Of a DNA stretch of 13,442 nucleotides, positions 1 to 7,198 are shown piece after piece. Each line of letters starts with the position of its first letter. Position 1 is the first letter of the stretch. A program made the translations under genes and the position numbers. The notes below the pieces were generated by a model that saw nothing but the letters and a program-made list of their open reading frames with translations, was not told the origin of the DNA and did no database searches. The DNA comes from Bacillota bacterium. Its GTDB lineage: Bacteria; Bacillota; Clostridia; Peptostreptococcales; Anaerovoracaceae. The stretch spans positions 1-13,442 of the forward strand of contig JAEDMR010000036.1 of the NCBI GenBank assembly GCA_016302925.1, in the 5' to 3' direction.

Positions 1-1811
1 CTTCCCGGAATCACTCTGGCTCCTTCCATGACGCAGCGGCGTATGGTGTCTTTGTTATAGCTTCGGTCGCCGTAGAGTGCCAGAGGAATCATGAAGTTAT
101 TGGTGTAATTTCCGATGAAATCAAGGATCACCACGTATTCCTTATCATTTGCCTTTCGCAGACCTCGGCCCAGCTGCTGCACGAAAACAATCGGACTTTC
201 CGTCGGACGCAGCATGATCACCTGGTTGATTTCAGGAATATCCACACCTTCATTGAAAATATCCACTGAAAAGATATAATCCAGTCGCTTCGGATGGTCG
301 TCATCCACCAACCTGCGGATGGCCGCTTCACGATCATCCTGCGAATCTTCGCCACTCAAGAATAGAGTATGATACCCCCGCTCGTTAAACCGGACAGAAA
401 GTTCACGCCCCTCTTCTTTTCGGCTGCAGAAAATCAGTCCTTTGACACGATCGCCGCTATGACCGTAGTATTCTGCCTTTTGCAAAATATAGTCCACACG
501 CTGATCGCACACCAGACGATTGAAATCCCGCAAGTTCGATGCATCATCAAAAGCCGCACCGTCAATCTCAATGTCGGTGATTCCAAAGTAATGAAATGGG
601 CAGAGCAGGTTCTCTTCCAAAGCTTTCTGAAGCCGAATTTCATAGGCAATATTATGGTCGAACAATCCGTAAATATCAAAGCCATCGGTTCGATCCGGAC
701 TGGCAGTCATACCCAGCCAGAACCTGGGCCGGAAGTACTGCATGATTCTTTGATAACTATCTGCACCCGCACGATGCACTTCATCAATGATGATCGTATC
801 AAATTCCTCCGGATCAAAACGCTGCATAATCTCCGGCTTTGCCATCATCTGCATGGTAGAAAACAAATAGTCTGTATCAAAATCCTTTGAGGTTCCGGAT
901 AATAATCCAAACGTCTTTGTTTCTCCGAAAACATTGCGGTAACTGCCCATTGCCTGCCTTGCGATCTGTTCACGGTGCACCAGAAACAATACTCTGTTCT
1001 GTTTTTCTTCACGCATTGCGAAAGCGGAGGCGTAGGTCTTTCCGGTACCGGTTGCAGAGATCAGCAGCGCTTTTCCTTCTCCATCAGCGCGGATCTTTTC
1101 CAGACGATTGATAAATTCCACCTGCATGGAATTCGGCTTCAATCTATAATTCTGGAGAGAAGGAACTGCAGCCTGCTTGGTGATTCTTCTCTGTTCCTTC
1201 GCGACGCTGTAAGCCGTTCGATACGTATCGATGAAATCCTGAAATGCATACGTATAATTTGAATCCCATAAGTCTTCAAATTCTCTCAGAAGATCTGTCG
1301 CAAAAGCACCTTCTTCCGTAGAAATCAGTTTTGTGTTCCATTCCCGATTCAGAGTCAACGCTTTCAAAGTCATGTTGGAACTGCCGGTGATAATGTGGTA
1401 AACATCCTCACGCTTAAACATATATCCCTTCGTATGGAATCCCTCACCGGCCTCCTCGGTTCGGAACATGCGGAGTTCAATGTTATCGAGTGATGCCAGC
1501 TTTTCCAATGCAGTTGGATCACTGAAATTCAGATAATCGGTAGTTAATACTCGTCCTTTTACCCCACGCTGTCTTAGTGTTTCCAGGGTTTGCAGCAGCG
1601 GTGTCAATCCTCCAATCGTAATGAAAGCAACACTCATGCTGAATTCATCGCATGCCAAAAGCTCCTCTTCAATGGAGGACAGCACTTTTTTTCCCTGCTT
1701 ATAATCATTGGATATAAACTGTGGTTGCAGGTCCGGATTGGATTGCAGGTTTCTGTCTATGAATGCTGTTTCAAAACCCTTTCGAAGGGCTGCATGGGCT
1801 GAATTGGTCAT
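1..1811 (-). CDS. PLD-nuclease / DEAD-like helicase (DUF3427-type), C-terminus cut by window edge
   Basis: The minus-strand frame is open from ATG at 1811 to the left edge, about 603 residues, so the 3' end is missing. The N-terminus is a phospholipase-D-like nuclease domain: H126-x-K128, D136 and GSSN143-146 form one complete HKN motif, as in the restriction endonuclease type of PLD domain. An SF2 helicase core follows: Walker A ATGTGKT with K258, Walker B DEVH at 343-346 (Val where DEAH has Ala), then a helicase C lobe with NEGVDIP and QQLGRGLRK near residue 550. The expected C-terminal DUF3427 region lies outside the window. Family members are predicted ATP-dependent nucleic-acid translocases with a nuclease; many sit in defence or restriction contexts. 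A GGAG lies 12 nt before the ATG, a rather long spacing. The gene starts 69 nt after the SseB/macro/HD gene and is probably co-transcribed with it. Its codon use looks more AT-rich than its neighbours, compatible with transfer. Domain call sure; biological role inferred. Confidence 0.88.
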   Translation of the reverse strand, partial: MTNSAHAALRKGFETAFIDRNLQSNPDLQPQFISNDYKQGKKVLSSIEEELLACDEFSMSVAFITIGGLTPLLQTLETLRQRGVKGRVLTTDYLNFSDPTALEKLASLDNIELRMFRTEEAGEGFHTKGYMFKREDVYHIITGSSNMTLKALTLNREWNTKLISTEEGAFATDLLREFEDLWDSNYTYAFQDFIDTYRTAYSVAKEQRRITKQAAVPSLQNYRLKPNSMQVEFINRLEKIRADGEGKALLISATGTGKTYASAFAMREEKQNRVLFLVHREQIARQAMGSYRNVFGETKTFGLLSGTSKDFDTDYLFSTMQMMAKPEIMQRFDPEEFDTIIIDEVHRAGADSYQRIMQYFRPRFWLGMTASPDRTDGFDIYGLFDHNIAYEIRLQKALEENLLCPFHYFGITDIEIDGAAFDDASNLRDFNRLVCDQRVDYILQKAEYYGHSGDRVKGLIFCSRKEEGRELSVRFNERGYHTLFLSGEDSQDDREAAIRRLVDDDHPKRLDYIFSVDIFNEGVDIPEINQVIMLRPTESPIVFVQQLGRGLRKANDKEYVVILDFIGNYTNNFMIPLALYGDRSYNKDTIRRCVMEGARVIPG

Positions 1812-1880
1812 GTTACAGATTATCTCCACTTATTATTTCTTCTATCTCAAAATGATTTACTTTTTTCCTGCTCAACTGAC

Positions 1881-3521
1881 TCATTTGCTTTCCGCTTCCT
1901 CAAACAGCGCCTGATACAGTCCCACCATTTCCCAGTAAGCATCGGCGGTTTCCGGATCGTCCTGCAGCTCCGCCAGACCGTCCTGCACCTTGCTGTAGTA
2001 CCAGGCCTGCATGTGCTTCGGTGCATTGAACCGGCTCCAGAGTGCCTCGCCCGCCGTCTGGTAATCCCGCCACAGGCTGCGGAGGTTGGAAAGCTTATCC
2101 GCCAGAGTCAGCATCTTGCTCCGGATGTTTTCCGCAGGCAGTTTGTGAATGGTATGGAGCTTTCGCATATACCAGATCTGCCGCTTGTCTTCCGTGTGAC
2201 TATTCACCAGAGCTGCCACATCAGGACCAAACCGATCTGTAATATCCCGCAGAGTGGCGTCAGTGTCCTCCAAAACATCATGGAGAATGCCGGCGATCAG
2301 CAGATTCCGGTCGGCGCCCATGGAGGAAAGAATCTGCAAAGCCTCCACGGGATGCAGGATATACGGCCGGTCCGTGCCTTTTCGCACAGCGCCCTTATGG
2401 CAGGCTGCCGCATAGGCGATGGCGTCTTCCAGCATGCCGTCCGAATTGTCCCGGGGCAAAATCCGCTCTGCATTCTTTTTCTCTATGTCGGACCAGACTT
2501 TTTCGTATAAATCTTTCGTTCTCTGATCGAAGCACGCCGCCAGCACAGCCATACCGTAGTCCGGGTTTACTTGCATCCAGTTGTTGATAGTCCGAAGGGC
2601 CACATTGGCTGCTTCCTCCGGCGGATATCCGTAAACGCCGGTGGAAATGGCCGGGAACGCGATGCTGTGAATATCGTTCTGACGTGCCAGCTCCAGACTG
2701 TTCCAGTAGCAGCTGCGCAGAAGCCTTGCGTCATCCGGAGACCCCGAATACACAGGACCAACGGTGTGGATAATATATTTTGCCGGGAGATTATAGCCTG
2801 AGGTCAGCTTCGCTTCGCCGGTCTCGCAGCCGCCCAGAGTCCTGCATTCTTCCAGAAGCTTCGGTCCTGCTGCCCGGTGAATGGCGCCGTCCACCCCGCC
2901 GCCTCCCAGAAGACTGCAGTTGGCTGCATTGACGATGCACATGGTCTCTGCCCTGGTGATATCCATGACATCGATGCAGATGGCGTTCTGTCCTTCTGCC
3001 GGCAGATTTCCTTCGAAGATCATCTGAATGAAGTCCTTCGGCAGATAAAAGGGCTGATCCCACGGGTTGATGATGATGCCGCTGAATTTCTGCCCCATGA
3101 TCACCTGTTCCAGCACCCCTTCGATGCCCATCGGGATGGTGGATGTCGGCTGACCTTTTTCAACCTCTGAAAGACTTGTGAAGACAGGCAGCACCAGTTC
3201 GCCGCCGTTCATGGTCAGGGAGCGCTGCTTGAAGTGGATTTCTTCTTTCGCGGTAAGAGTGTCACCAGGTTTCAGCTTTTCCGGGTCATCAATGTCAAAG
3301 GCATCCTCCGGAATCTCCACCGGAAGGATGAAGCTTTTGTCTCCGTTCATAGCCCGGCGGACAGATTCCAGAACAGCGATTACCAGATCTCTTTGTCTTT
3401 CGGCGTCTTCGACCGCTTGTTCTTCACCGCGGCTTGCGGATTGATATTCTGCCAGCTGGCGGATGGCATCTTCAATATCAGCAACGGACGATTTCATTGT
3501 TGCGTTCTTTTCTTCACACAT
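1881..3521 (-). CDS. SseB-like / macro domain / HD (SpoT-MESH1-like) fusion protein
   Basis: This is a 546-aa protein with three recognisable parts. Residues about 55-175 resemble the SseB N-terminal domain, with the pattern ELVLPVFTSLSE and then a segment ending in a Phe/Leu-rich strand. Residues about 180-345 are a macro domain of the MacroD/YmdB type: IVNAANCSLLGGGGVDGAIH from residue 196 and AISTGVYGYP at 292-301, the loops that bind ADP-ribose. Residues about 362-500 are an HD hydrolase resembling the (p)ppGpp hydrolase part of SpoT and MESH1: H375, H390, H414-D415 with E418-D419, and D475 in LTLADKLSN. All metal ligands of the hydrolase are present; no synthetase domain is seen. The protein is predicted cytosolic. 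Start chosen at 3521 because AGAAGG sits 8 nt upstream; an upstream in-frame ATG at 3539 has no ribosome site. Substrates are unknown: ADP-ribosyl or acetyl-ADP-ribose groups for the macro domain, and alarmone or another nucleotide for HD, are family-based guesses. Confidence 0.85.
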   Translation of the reverse strand: MCEEKNATMKSSVADIEDAIRQLAEYQSASRGEEQAVEDAERQRDLVIAVLESVRRAMNGDKSFILPVEIPEDAFDIDDPEKLKPGDTLTAKEEIHFKQRSLTMNGGELVLPVFTSLSEVEKGQPTSTIPMGIEGVLEQVIMGQKFSGIIINPWDQPFYLPKDFIQMIFEGNLPAEGQNAICIDVMDITRAETMCIVNAANCSLLGGGGVDGAIHRAAGPKLLEECRTLGGCETGEAKLTSGYNLPAKYIIHTVGPVYSGSPDDARLLRSCYWNSLELARQNDIHSIAFPAISTGVYGYPPEEAANVALRTINNWMQVNPDYGMAVLAACFDQRTKDLYEKVWSDIEKKNAERILPRDNSDGMLEDAIAYAAACHKGAVRKGTDRPYILHPVEALQILSSMGADRNLLIAGILHDVLEDTDATLRDITDRFGPDVAALVNSHTEDKRQIWYMRKLHTIHKLPAENIRSKMLTLADKLSNLRSLWRDYQTAGEALWSRFNAPKHMQAWYYSKVQDGLAELQDDPETADAYWEMVGLYQALFEEAESK

Positions 3522-3529
3522 TTTCAGCA

Positions 3530-3535
3530 CCTTCT
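3530..3535 (-). promoter_or_regulatory. Ribosome binding site that fixes the SseB/macro/HD start
   Basis: AGAAGG on the minus strand lies 8 nt before the ATG at 3521. The longer in-frame start at 3539 has no comparable site, so the shorter protein is preferred. Confidence 0.65.
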
Positions 3536-3582
3536 GCATTTCATGATATCAGAGCCTCTCCAACTCCATGACTGCCACCGCT

Positions 3583-3618
3583 TCCACGTAAAATGGATTT
3601 TTTTCAAATTTACGTGGA
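3583..3618. repeat. Hairpin 1: inverted CCACGTAAA repeat
   Basis: TCCACGTAAA (3583-3592) and TTTACGTGGA (3609-3618) form a perfect 10-bp inverted repeat with a 16-nt loop. On the plus strand it is followed by a run of T, giving terminator-like geometry, but no plus-strand gene precedes it. It sits about 60 nt upstream of the SseB/macro/HD start, so an operator role is also possible. Confidence 0.75.
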
Positions 3619-3783
3619 GTTTTTTCTTCCGCAAAGCGTGATTTCGAGGCTTTCGGCAATCAAAGCAACAGACTTGCATGTCGAACGGTGTCGTTTTCTG
3701 TCTAAACCCGTCGAAATTGAACCCATGAATTTCCAATTTTGCCACCTGCGGCCCAACTGCATTTCCTCTTTATCCCAATTTTC

Positions 3784-3817
3784 CCACGTAAAACTGCGAA
3801 ATTGCCATTTTACGTGG
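3784..3817. repeat. Hairpin 2: inverted CCACGTAAA repeat
   Basis: CCACGTAAAA (3784-3793) and TTTTACGTGG (3808-3817) form a perfect 10-bp inverted repeat with a 14-nt loop. It uses the same core word as hairpin 1, about 200 nt away; the loops differ. Four copies of the core in two hairpins is unlikely to be chance. Confidence 0.75.
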
Positions 3818-3915
3818 TGGATGTAATTTTATTACTGTATTGTTTTACATATTATTCCATGGTCAAGAATTGCTGCTCTGACATTTGATTGTCATAAAGC
3901 GATAGCCCCATTCCG

Positions 3916-4824
3916 TTAAAATTTACAGCTTTTCGCCCGCACCTTTCCCTCTTCCGCACCGAGGGACATAAATTCAAAGTCTCCGGTATCGGAGAAGAAT
4001 TCCCCGCGAAGAGAAAATGCAGCGCCGATCGATGCAGTGAAGTCAGCAAGCTGCTGCAGATCGTGAATCAGCGTCTTCTCCTCGCCTTCCAGCAGCCCCA
4101 TCTCCTCATCCATGGTGAAACTGCCGTCTGCAATATCCGAAGACACGGTTTCCAGGTCATACTTCGCAGAAAAATCGTCCACCAGCACTGCCAGGCGTTC
4201 TGCATCCTCCTCGCGCTGTAGTCCTTCGATTTTCATCTTCAGGCAGTAGCTGTGCCAGGCCCGGCAGTCAGAAACCGCATCCACGCCCTCCGCAAACTCC
4301 GGCGTTTCGCATTTTCCGTCCATATAAGCATAGAAACAGACCGGTTCATCCGGCGTATAGAATTCTGCACTGCGGTAGGTGATGTATGAACCGATGTCTT
4401 CCGGTTCCATCCGCTCCAGGTATTCCTGCCAGAATGCCACACCGTAGGATGTCTCGGAGGTTACCAGCAGGCTGCAGTCCATGCGCAGCGTGATCTCCCG
4501 TGCGGTTTCCAGATGGTTCAGAATCACCTGCACATCCTCCTCTTCATCCCAGTGGGTATAGTCTTCCTCGATCAGCTTCACCAGAGGCGCACCTGTGGCA
4601 GTATCGGTAAAAATATATCCGCATTCTTTCGAACTGATTTCATCGTCCGCCCAGGCGATCTTTTCGTCGGCTGCAAGCTCCATGGCATAAATCTGCATGC
4701 CGCTTAATCCGTCCATCTTATTGTACTGCCGAATGTAATCCGTCAGTCTGGCCGCGGCAGTCCTGGTTTTTTCGTTGACATTATGAATGATCAGTTCTTC
4801 TCTGATATCGATTTCGTAACTCAT
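3916..4824 (-). CDS. Hypothetical acidic protein, 302 aa
   Basis: I do not recognise the family. The product is cytosolic in appearance: no signal peptide, no membrane segment and a strongly acidic composition, especially residues 80-100 and 230-260. The N-terminal half holds a helical stretch with several Asp/Glu clusters (WADDEISSKE, WDEEEDVQ). The last 40 residues look like a compact beta region (SLRGEFFSDTGDFEFMSLG) ending in a basic tail, RAKSCKF. The ribosome site GAGAGG lies about 6 nt before the ATG at 4824. It is the last gene of a four-gene minus-strand run, 42 nt downstream of the lipoprotein gene. The gene itself is well supported by length, ribosome site and operon position; no function can be assigned. 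Confidence 0.8.
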   Translation of the reverse strand: MSYEIDIREELIIHNVNEKTRTAAARLTDYIRQYNKMDGLSGMQIYAMELAADEKIAWADDEISSKECGYIFTDTATGAPLVKLIEEDYTHWDEEEDVQVILNHLETAREITLRMDCSLLVTSETSYGVAFWQEYLERMEPEDIGSYITYRSAEFYTPDEPVCFYAYMDGKCETPEFAEGVDAVSDCRAWHSYCLKMKIEGLQREEDAERLAVLVDDFSAKYDLETVSSDIADGSFTMDEEMGLLEGEEKTLIHDLQQLADFTASIGAAFSLRGEFFSDTGDFEFMSLGAEEGKVRAKSCKF

Positions 4825-4866
4825 CGTTTTCCTCTCTCTGTTTCTGTCCCGGCACGGCGGCCTTCG

Positions 4867-5355
4867 TTAGCACGACCGCCCGAACACCAGAGTCACCGTC
4901 TCCTCACCGTCCGCAAGGCTCATTTCCAGCTTCCCGTCTTCCGTGAACCGGTATGTCAGCGGCTGATCCATGGACATGGTTTCCCATCCATTCGGGAGAT
5001 CTGTATCTACAGTCTCATGAATATGGATCACCATGGTATCTTCGGTCTGTATTTCCAGCGTTCCTTCGATGCCCGGGTTTCCGGCGCCGATATCATACAT
5101 GGAATAGCTGCTGTCATCCTGCACTTCCAGGTGCAGATATCCGGTATAGATGTCCTGCCGCTCCAGCGGCGTTTCTTCACACTGCCAGCCGCCCAGAAAC
5201 GGCTTCAGCAGTGACGCATCCTCTGTCCCCGGCAGCTTTTTCTCCGAAGCGCCGCAGCCGGTCAGGCAGAATATCATACCGACCAGACAGATGATGAACA
5301 GCACCGTTCTGCATGCCGTCTTTTTTTCGTTCTTCTTCTCAATCAATTTCCCCAT
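4867..5355 (-). CDS. Predicted lipoprotein, 162 aa
   Basis: The N-terminus has a basic stretch (KKNEKK), a hydrophobic segment at about residues 17-31 and a lipobox L31-T-G-C34, so the mature protein should be a lipoprotein anchored to the outer face of the membrane by Cys34. The mature part of about 128 residues is rich in alternating polar and hydrophobic residues, suggesting a small beta-barrel or beta-sandwich. It contains GGWQCEE, and then repeated acidic strands such as TLEIQTEDTMVIHIHE. I do not recognise the family. A GGGGGG-containing ribosome site is 6 nt before the ATG at 5355. The start overlaps the end of the upstream 251-aa gene by 17 nt, so translational coupling is likely. The 302-aa gene follows after 42 nt. 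Confidence 0.82.
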   Translation of the reverse strand: MGKLIEKKNEKKTACRTVLFIICLVGMIFCLTGCGASEKKLPGTEDASLLKPFLGGWQCEETPLERQDIYTGYLHLEVQDDSSYSMYDIGAGNPGIEGTLEIQTEDTMVIHIHETVDTDLPNGWETMSMDQPLTYRFTEDGKLEMSLADGEETVTLVFGRSC

Positions 5356-6094
5356 TTTCTTCCCCCCTGATATAGCTGCATAACTTCAGATAAACCGGGC
5401 TTTTCTCCTTTTCCACCCGGTCGATCCAGCGAAAGCCTGCGGTCTCCGGTATCCACCGGAACATGACGAAAAACTGCTCGTAAAAGCAGCCCATATAGGT
5501 TTCCATACCAACCTTCTGGTCCCGGTATTTCATTGATTCACGGAAGTCAAAGTTCAGCGCCGTCTCCATTTCCCCCATGGCAGTGCCGAAATCCAGACTC
5601 TCTTCCGTATCAAAAAACATCTCGTAACCATGGAACAGGAGCAGATGCTTTTTCGTCTCCAGATTATTCAGAAAGAATTTTACGTCCCGTTCCATCCGCT
5701 CTTCGAAGGTACAGATCTGGCCTTCCTCATCCCCGCACTGCAGACTGTCCAGCACCTTCAGCCCGGATACATCGTAATTCCGCAGCGCAGCATGAAGCCG
5801 GGTGACCGGATTTTGTCCGGAATCCCGGGGTCTGCTCTTCCTCCGAAGCTCTGAATTGCTGAGGACCAGCTTCAGATCCAGGCTGTATGCCCCGGAAATG
5901 CAGTCGCATTCTCCGTGGGTTTCGCTGGCAGGGTGAAAGAAGGGCTGCCCTTTCGTCTTTTTCATGAACCAGTCCGACCCATTGAGAAATTCCAGTATAT
6001 ATTTTTCGTAATTGCAGTCCGGCTCACCGGGAATATAGCCCTTGATCACCAGCTCCGGAGGCAGGGACATTTCCCGCAGAAACGCTTCATACAT
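5339..6094 (-). CDS. Hypothetical protein, 251 aa
   Basis: I do not recognise the family. The product looks soluble and mixed alpha/beta, without signal peptide or membrane segment. Visible landmarks are GSDWFMKKTKGQPFF near residue 40, a Cys/His-containing segment HGECDCISGAYSLDLKLVLS near residues 60-79 that could bind a metal or form disulfides, and an aromatic C-terminal third (FYEQFFVMFRWIPETAGFRW). The ribosome site GAGG is 8-9 nt before the ATG at 6094. The gene begins 10 nt after the stop of the small acidic gene and overlaps the lipoprotein gene by 17 nt, so it is the second gene of the operon. No function is assigned. Confidence 0.8.
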   Translation of the reverse strand: MYEAFLREMSLPPELVIKGYIPGEPDCNYEKYILEFLNGSDWFMKKTKGQPFFHPASETHGECDCISGAYSLDLKLVLSNSELRRKSRPRDSGQNPVTRLHAALRNYDVSGLKVLDSLQCGDEEGQICTFEERMERDVKFFLNNLETKKHLLLFHGYEMFFDTEESLDFGTAMGEMETALNFDFRESMKYRDQKVGMETYMGCFYEQFFVMFRWIPETAGFRWIDRVEKEKSPVYLKLCSYIRGEENGEID

Positions 6095-6104
6095 GCAGTT
6101 TTCC

Positions 6105-6323
6105 TCACATCATTTCCATCAGCTTGTTCAGATCTGCTTCGGAGAAATCCTCCGGATCCACATTGGCCATATAGCAGGCGTTTTCGAACATGTCTTCGTC
6201 GAATTCATCCCCCGGCAGCATGCTCATGCAGGCGGCAACCCGCATAAGGCGTTCTTCTAGCTCTTCATCGATTTCTTCTTCGTCCTCCGGATATCCGGCG
6301 AATCCCATCGTCTCAAAATCCAC
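6105..6323 (-). CDS. Small acidic hypothetical protein, 72 aa, GTG start
   Basis: The product is a highly acidic, mostly helical protein with a run of Glu/Asp near its start (PEDEEEIDEELEERL) and motifs DEFDEDMFENA and DPEDFSEADL further on. I do not recognise the family; small acidic proteins of this kind can be adaptors, immunity factors or nucleic-acid mimics, but nothing here decides this. The start is taken as GTG at 6323 because GAGGAGG lies 8 nt upstream. A longer ATG at 6380 falls only 5 nt from the -10 box, almost at the predicted transcription start, so it cannot have a usable ribosome site. This is the first gene of the four-gene operon; the 251-aa gene follows after 10 nt. Confidence 0.75.
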   Translation of the reverse strand: MDFETMGFAGYPEDEEEIDEELEERLMRVAACMSMLPGDEFDEDMFENACYMANVDPEDFSEADLNKLMEMM

Positions 6324-6331
6324 TCTTCCAG

Positions 6332-6338
6332 CCTCCTC
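6332..6338 (-). promoter_or_regulatory. Ribosome binding site deciding the GTG start
   Basis: GAGGAGG on the minus strand with an 8-nt gap to GTG at 6323. It rules against the ATG at 6380. Confidence 0.7.
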
Positions 6339-6385
6339 ATTTCGTCCTGGTGTCAGGTTCCCCGCAGAGTTCCTGCGCATGTTCT

Positions 6386-6414
6386 ATTATACCCCATTCG
6401 CCCTGCAGGTGCAA
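6386..6414 (-). promoter_or_regulatory. Sigma-A-type promoter of the four-gene operon
   Basis: On the minus strand: TTGCAC (-35, 6409-6414), a 17-nt spacer, and a perfect TATAAT (-10, 6386-6391). Transcription is predicted to start near 6379, leaving a leader of about 56 nt before the GTG start at 6323. This is the best promoter match in the window. Confidence 0.8.
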
Positions 6415-6436
6415 CCGGTTCTCCCCCTATGCAGTT

Positions 6437-7020
6437 CTATACCGCTTCCAGTGCACAGTAGCCCATCTGATCCTGAATTCCCCGGAGAAAGCTGAGATTC
6501 CGCAGTACCTTCACCGTATTGATGGTGTCATTGAGGGCGTCGTGGGCTGCCAGCGGCTTTACGCCGAAAAAGAACATGGCGTAGTTCAGGGCATACTGCC
6601 GTCCTTCCATGGTCACCTGATCGTCGAAGATCATCTGGGCATCATAGGCAGCAGGCAGCCAGTCCAGATCCATATCGTGAATCAGCAGGTTATCCTCCAG
6701 CATCCGCACATCATCCGGTCCCCAGGTCACAAACGGACAGTCGCCGCACCAGGTCGAAACTGCTCGGCCGCATCCGGGAAAGCCAGTCCGTCCTCCAGAT
6801 CTGCAGCCTGCATTCCGGTCAGATCCGATACTCTTTTATTCATTCTGGTATAATAGACCGGCTTCACTTTCACGTTGAAGGTATCCAGAATGTCCAGTTT
6901 TTCATGTACCTTTACTGCACCGATCTGAATGATCTCGCCCCGCAGCCGGACCGGGCTGGTGACGGTTCTCCACTTTGATACCGGCTGATTCCATTCTAAA
7001 TCCAGTACGATGTATTCCAT
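6437..7020 (-). pseudogene. DEDDh 3'-5' exonuclease (DnaQ/RNase T fold), broken by a one-base frameshift
   Basis: The gene begins at ATG 7020 (AAAGGAGG ribosome site) and ends at TAG 6437. The first frame gives MEYIVLDLEWNQ (the D-x-E of Exo I), then IIQIGAV, and reads into a stop shortly after codon 89. The next frame continues with CGDCPFVTWGPDD, the Exo II region with its Asp, and HDALNDT, the H-x4-D of Exo III. Together they make a complete exonuclease of about 194 residues with all DEDDh ligands. The break is at 6749-6756, where CGACCTGG would read correctly as CGAACCTGG (Arg-Thr-Trp), so one A seems missing. The total length is one base short of a multiple of three. This may be a recent mutation or a sequencing error; there is no slippery run to suggest programmed frameshifting. 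In the family such enzymes trim RNA or DNA 3' ends; the substrate here is unknown. Confidence 0.82.
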
Positions 7021-7117
7021 TGGTTCTTCCTCCTTTTTCTCTTTTGATATCTTTATTCTATCAGAGAGGGTGTCCAATATACAGGACAGCAAACGGCCAT
7101 CGTACCGTTACGTTATC

Positions 7118-7162
7118 AAAAAAAGAGCACTTTCCGGCGGTCATTCCGCTTCAAATGCTCTT
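7118..7162 (-). terminator. Rho-independent terminator of the COG0523 operon
   Basis: Read on the minus strand, AAGAGCATTT (7153-7162) pairs with AAGTGCTCTT (7123-7132), one G-U pair included, with an inner GCGG/CCGC stem, and is followed by a run of seven T. It lies 37 nt after the stop of the COG0523-DUF1980 gene. Confidence 0.9.
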
Positions 7163-7198
7163 GTTTCAGGTTTACATACCTGCATTACTATGTGGATA

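Larger units (their letters stand above)
3522..3915. other. 394-nt gene-poor intergenic region with paired hairpins
   Basis: This stretch separates the four-gene operon above it from the SseB/macro/HD gene below it, all on the minus strand. Short open frames cross it on both strands, but none has a convincing ribosome site or a recognisable product. Its content is the two CCACGTAAA hairpins, plus AT-rich sequence between them with repeated AATTG/CAATT words. No clear rho-independent terminator for the upstream operon was seen, nor a convincing -35/-10 pair for the downstream gene. It could hold a small RNA or an operator region; neither is shown. Confidence 0.5.

Noticed and set aside
3524..3826. 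Small open frames on both strands in the hairpin region
   Set aside because: No ribosome sites, no family resemblance and low-complexity translations; the hairpins explain the sequence better.
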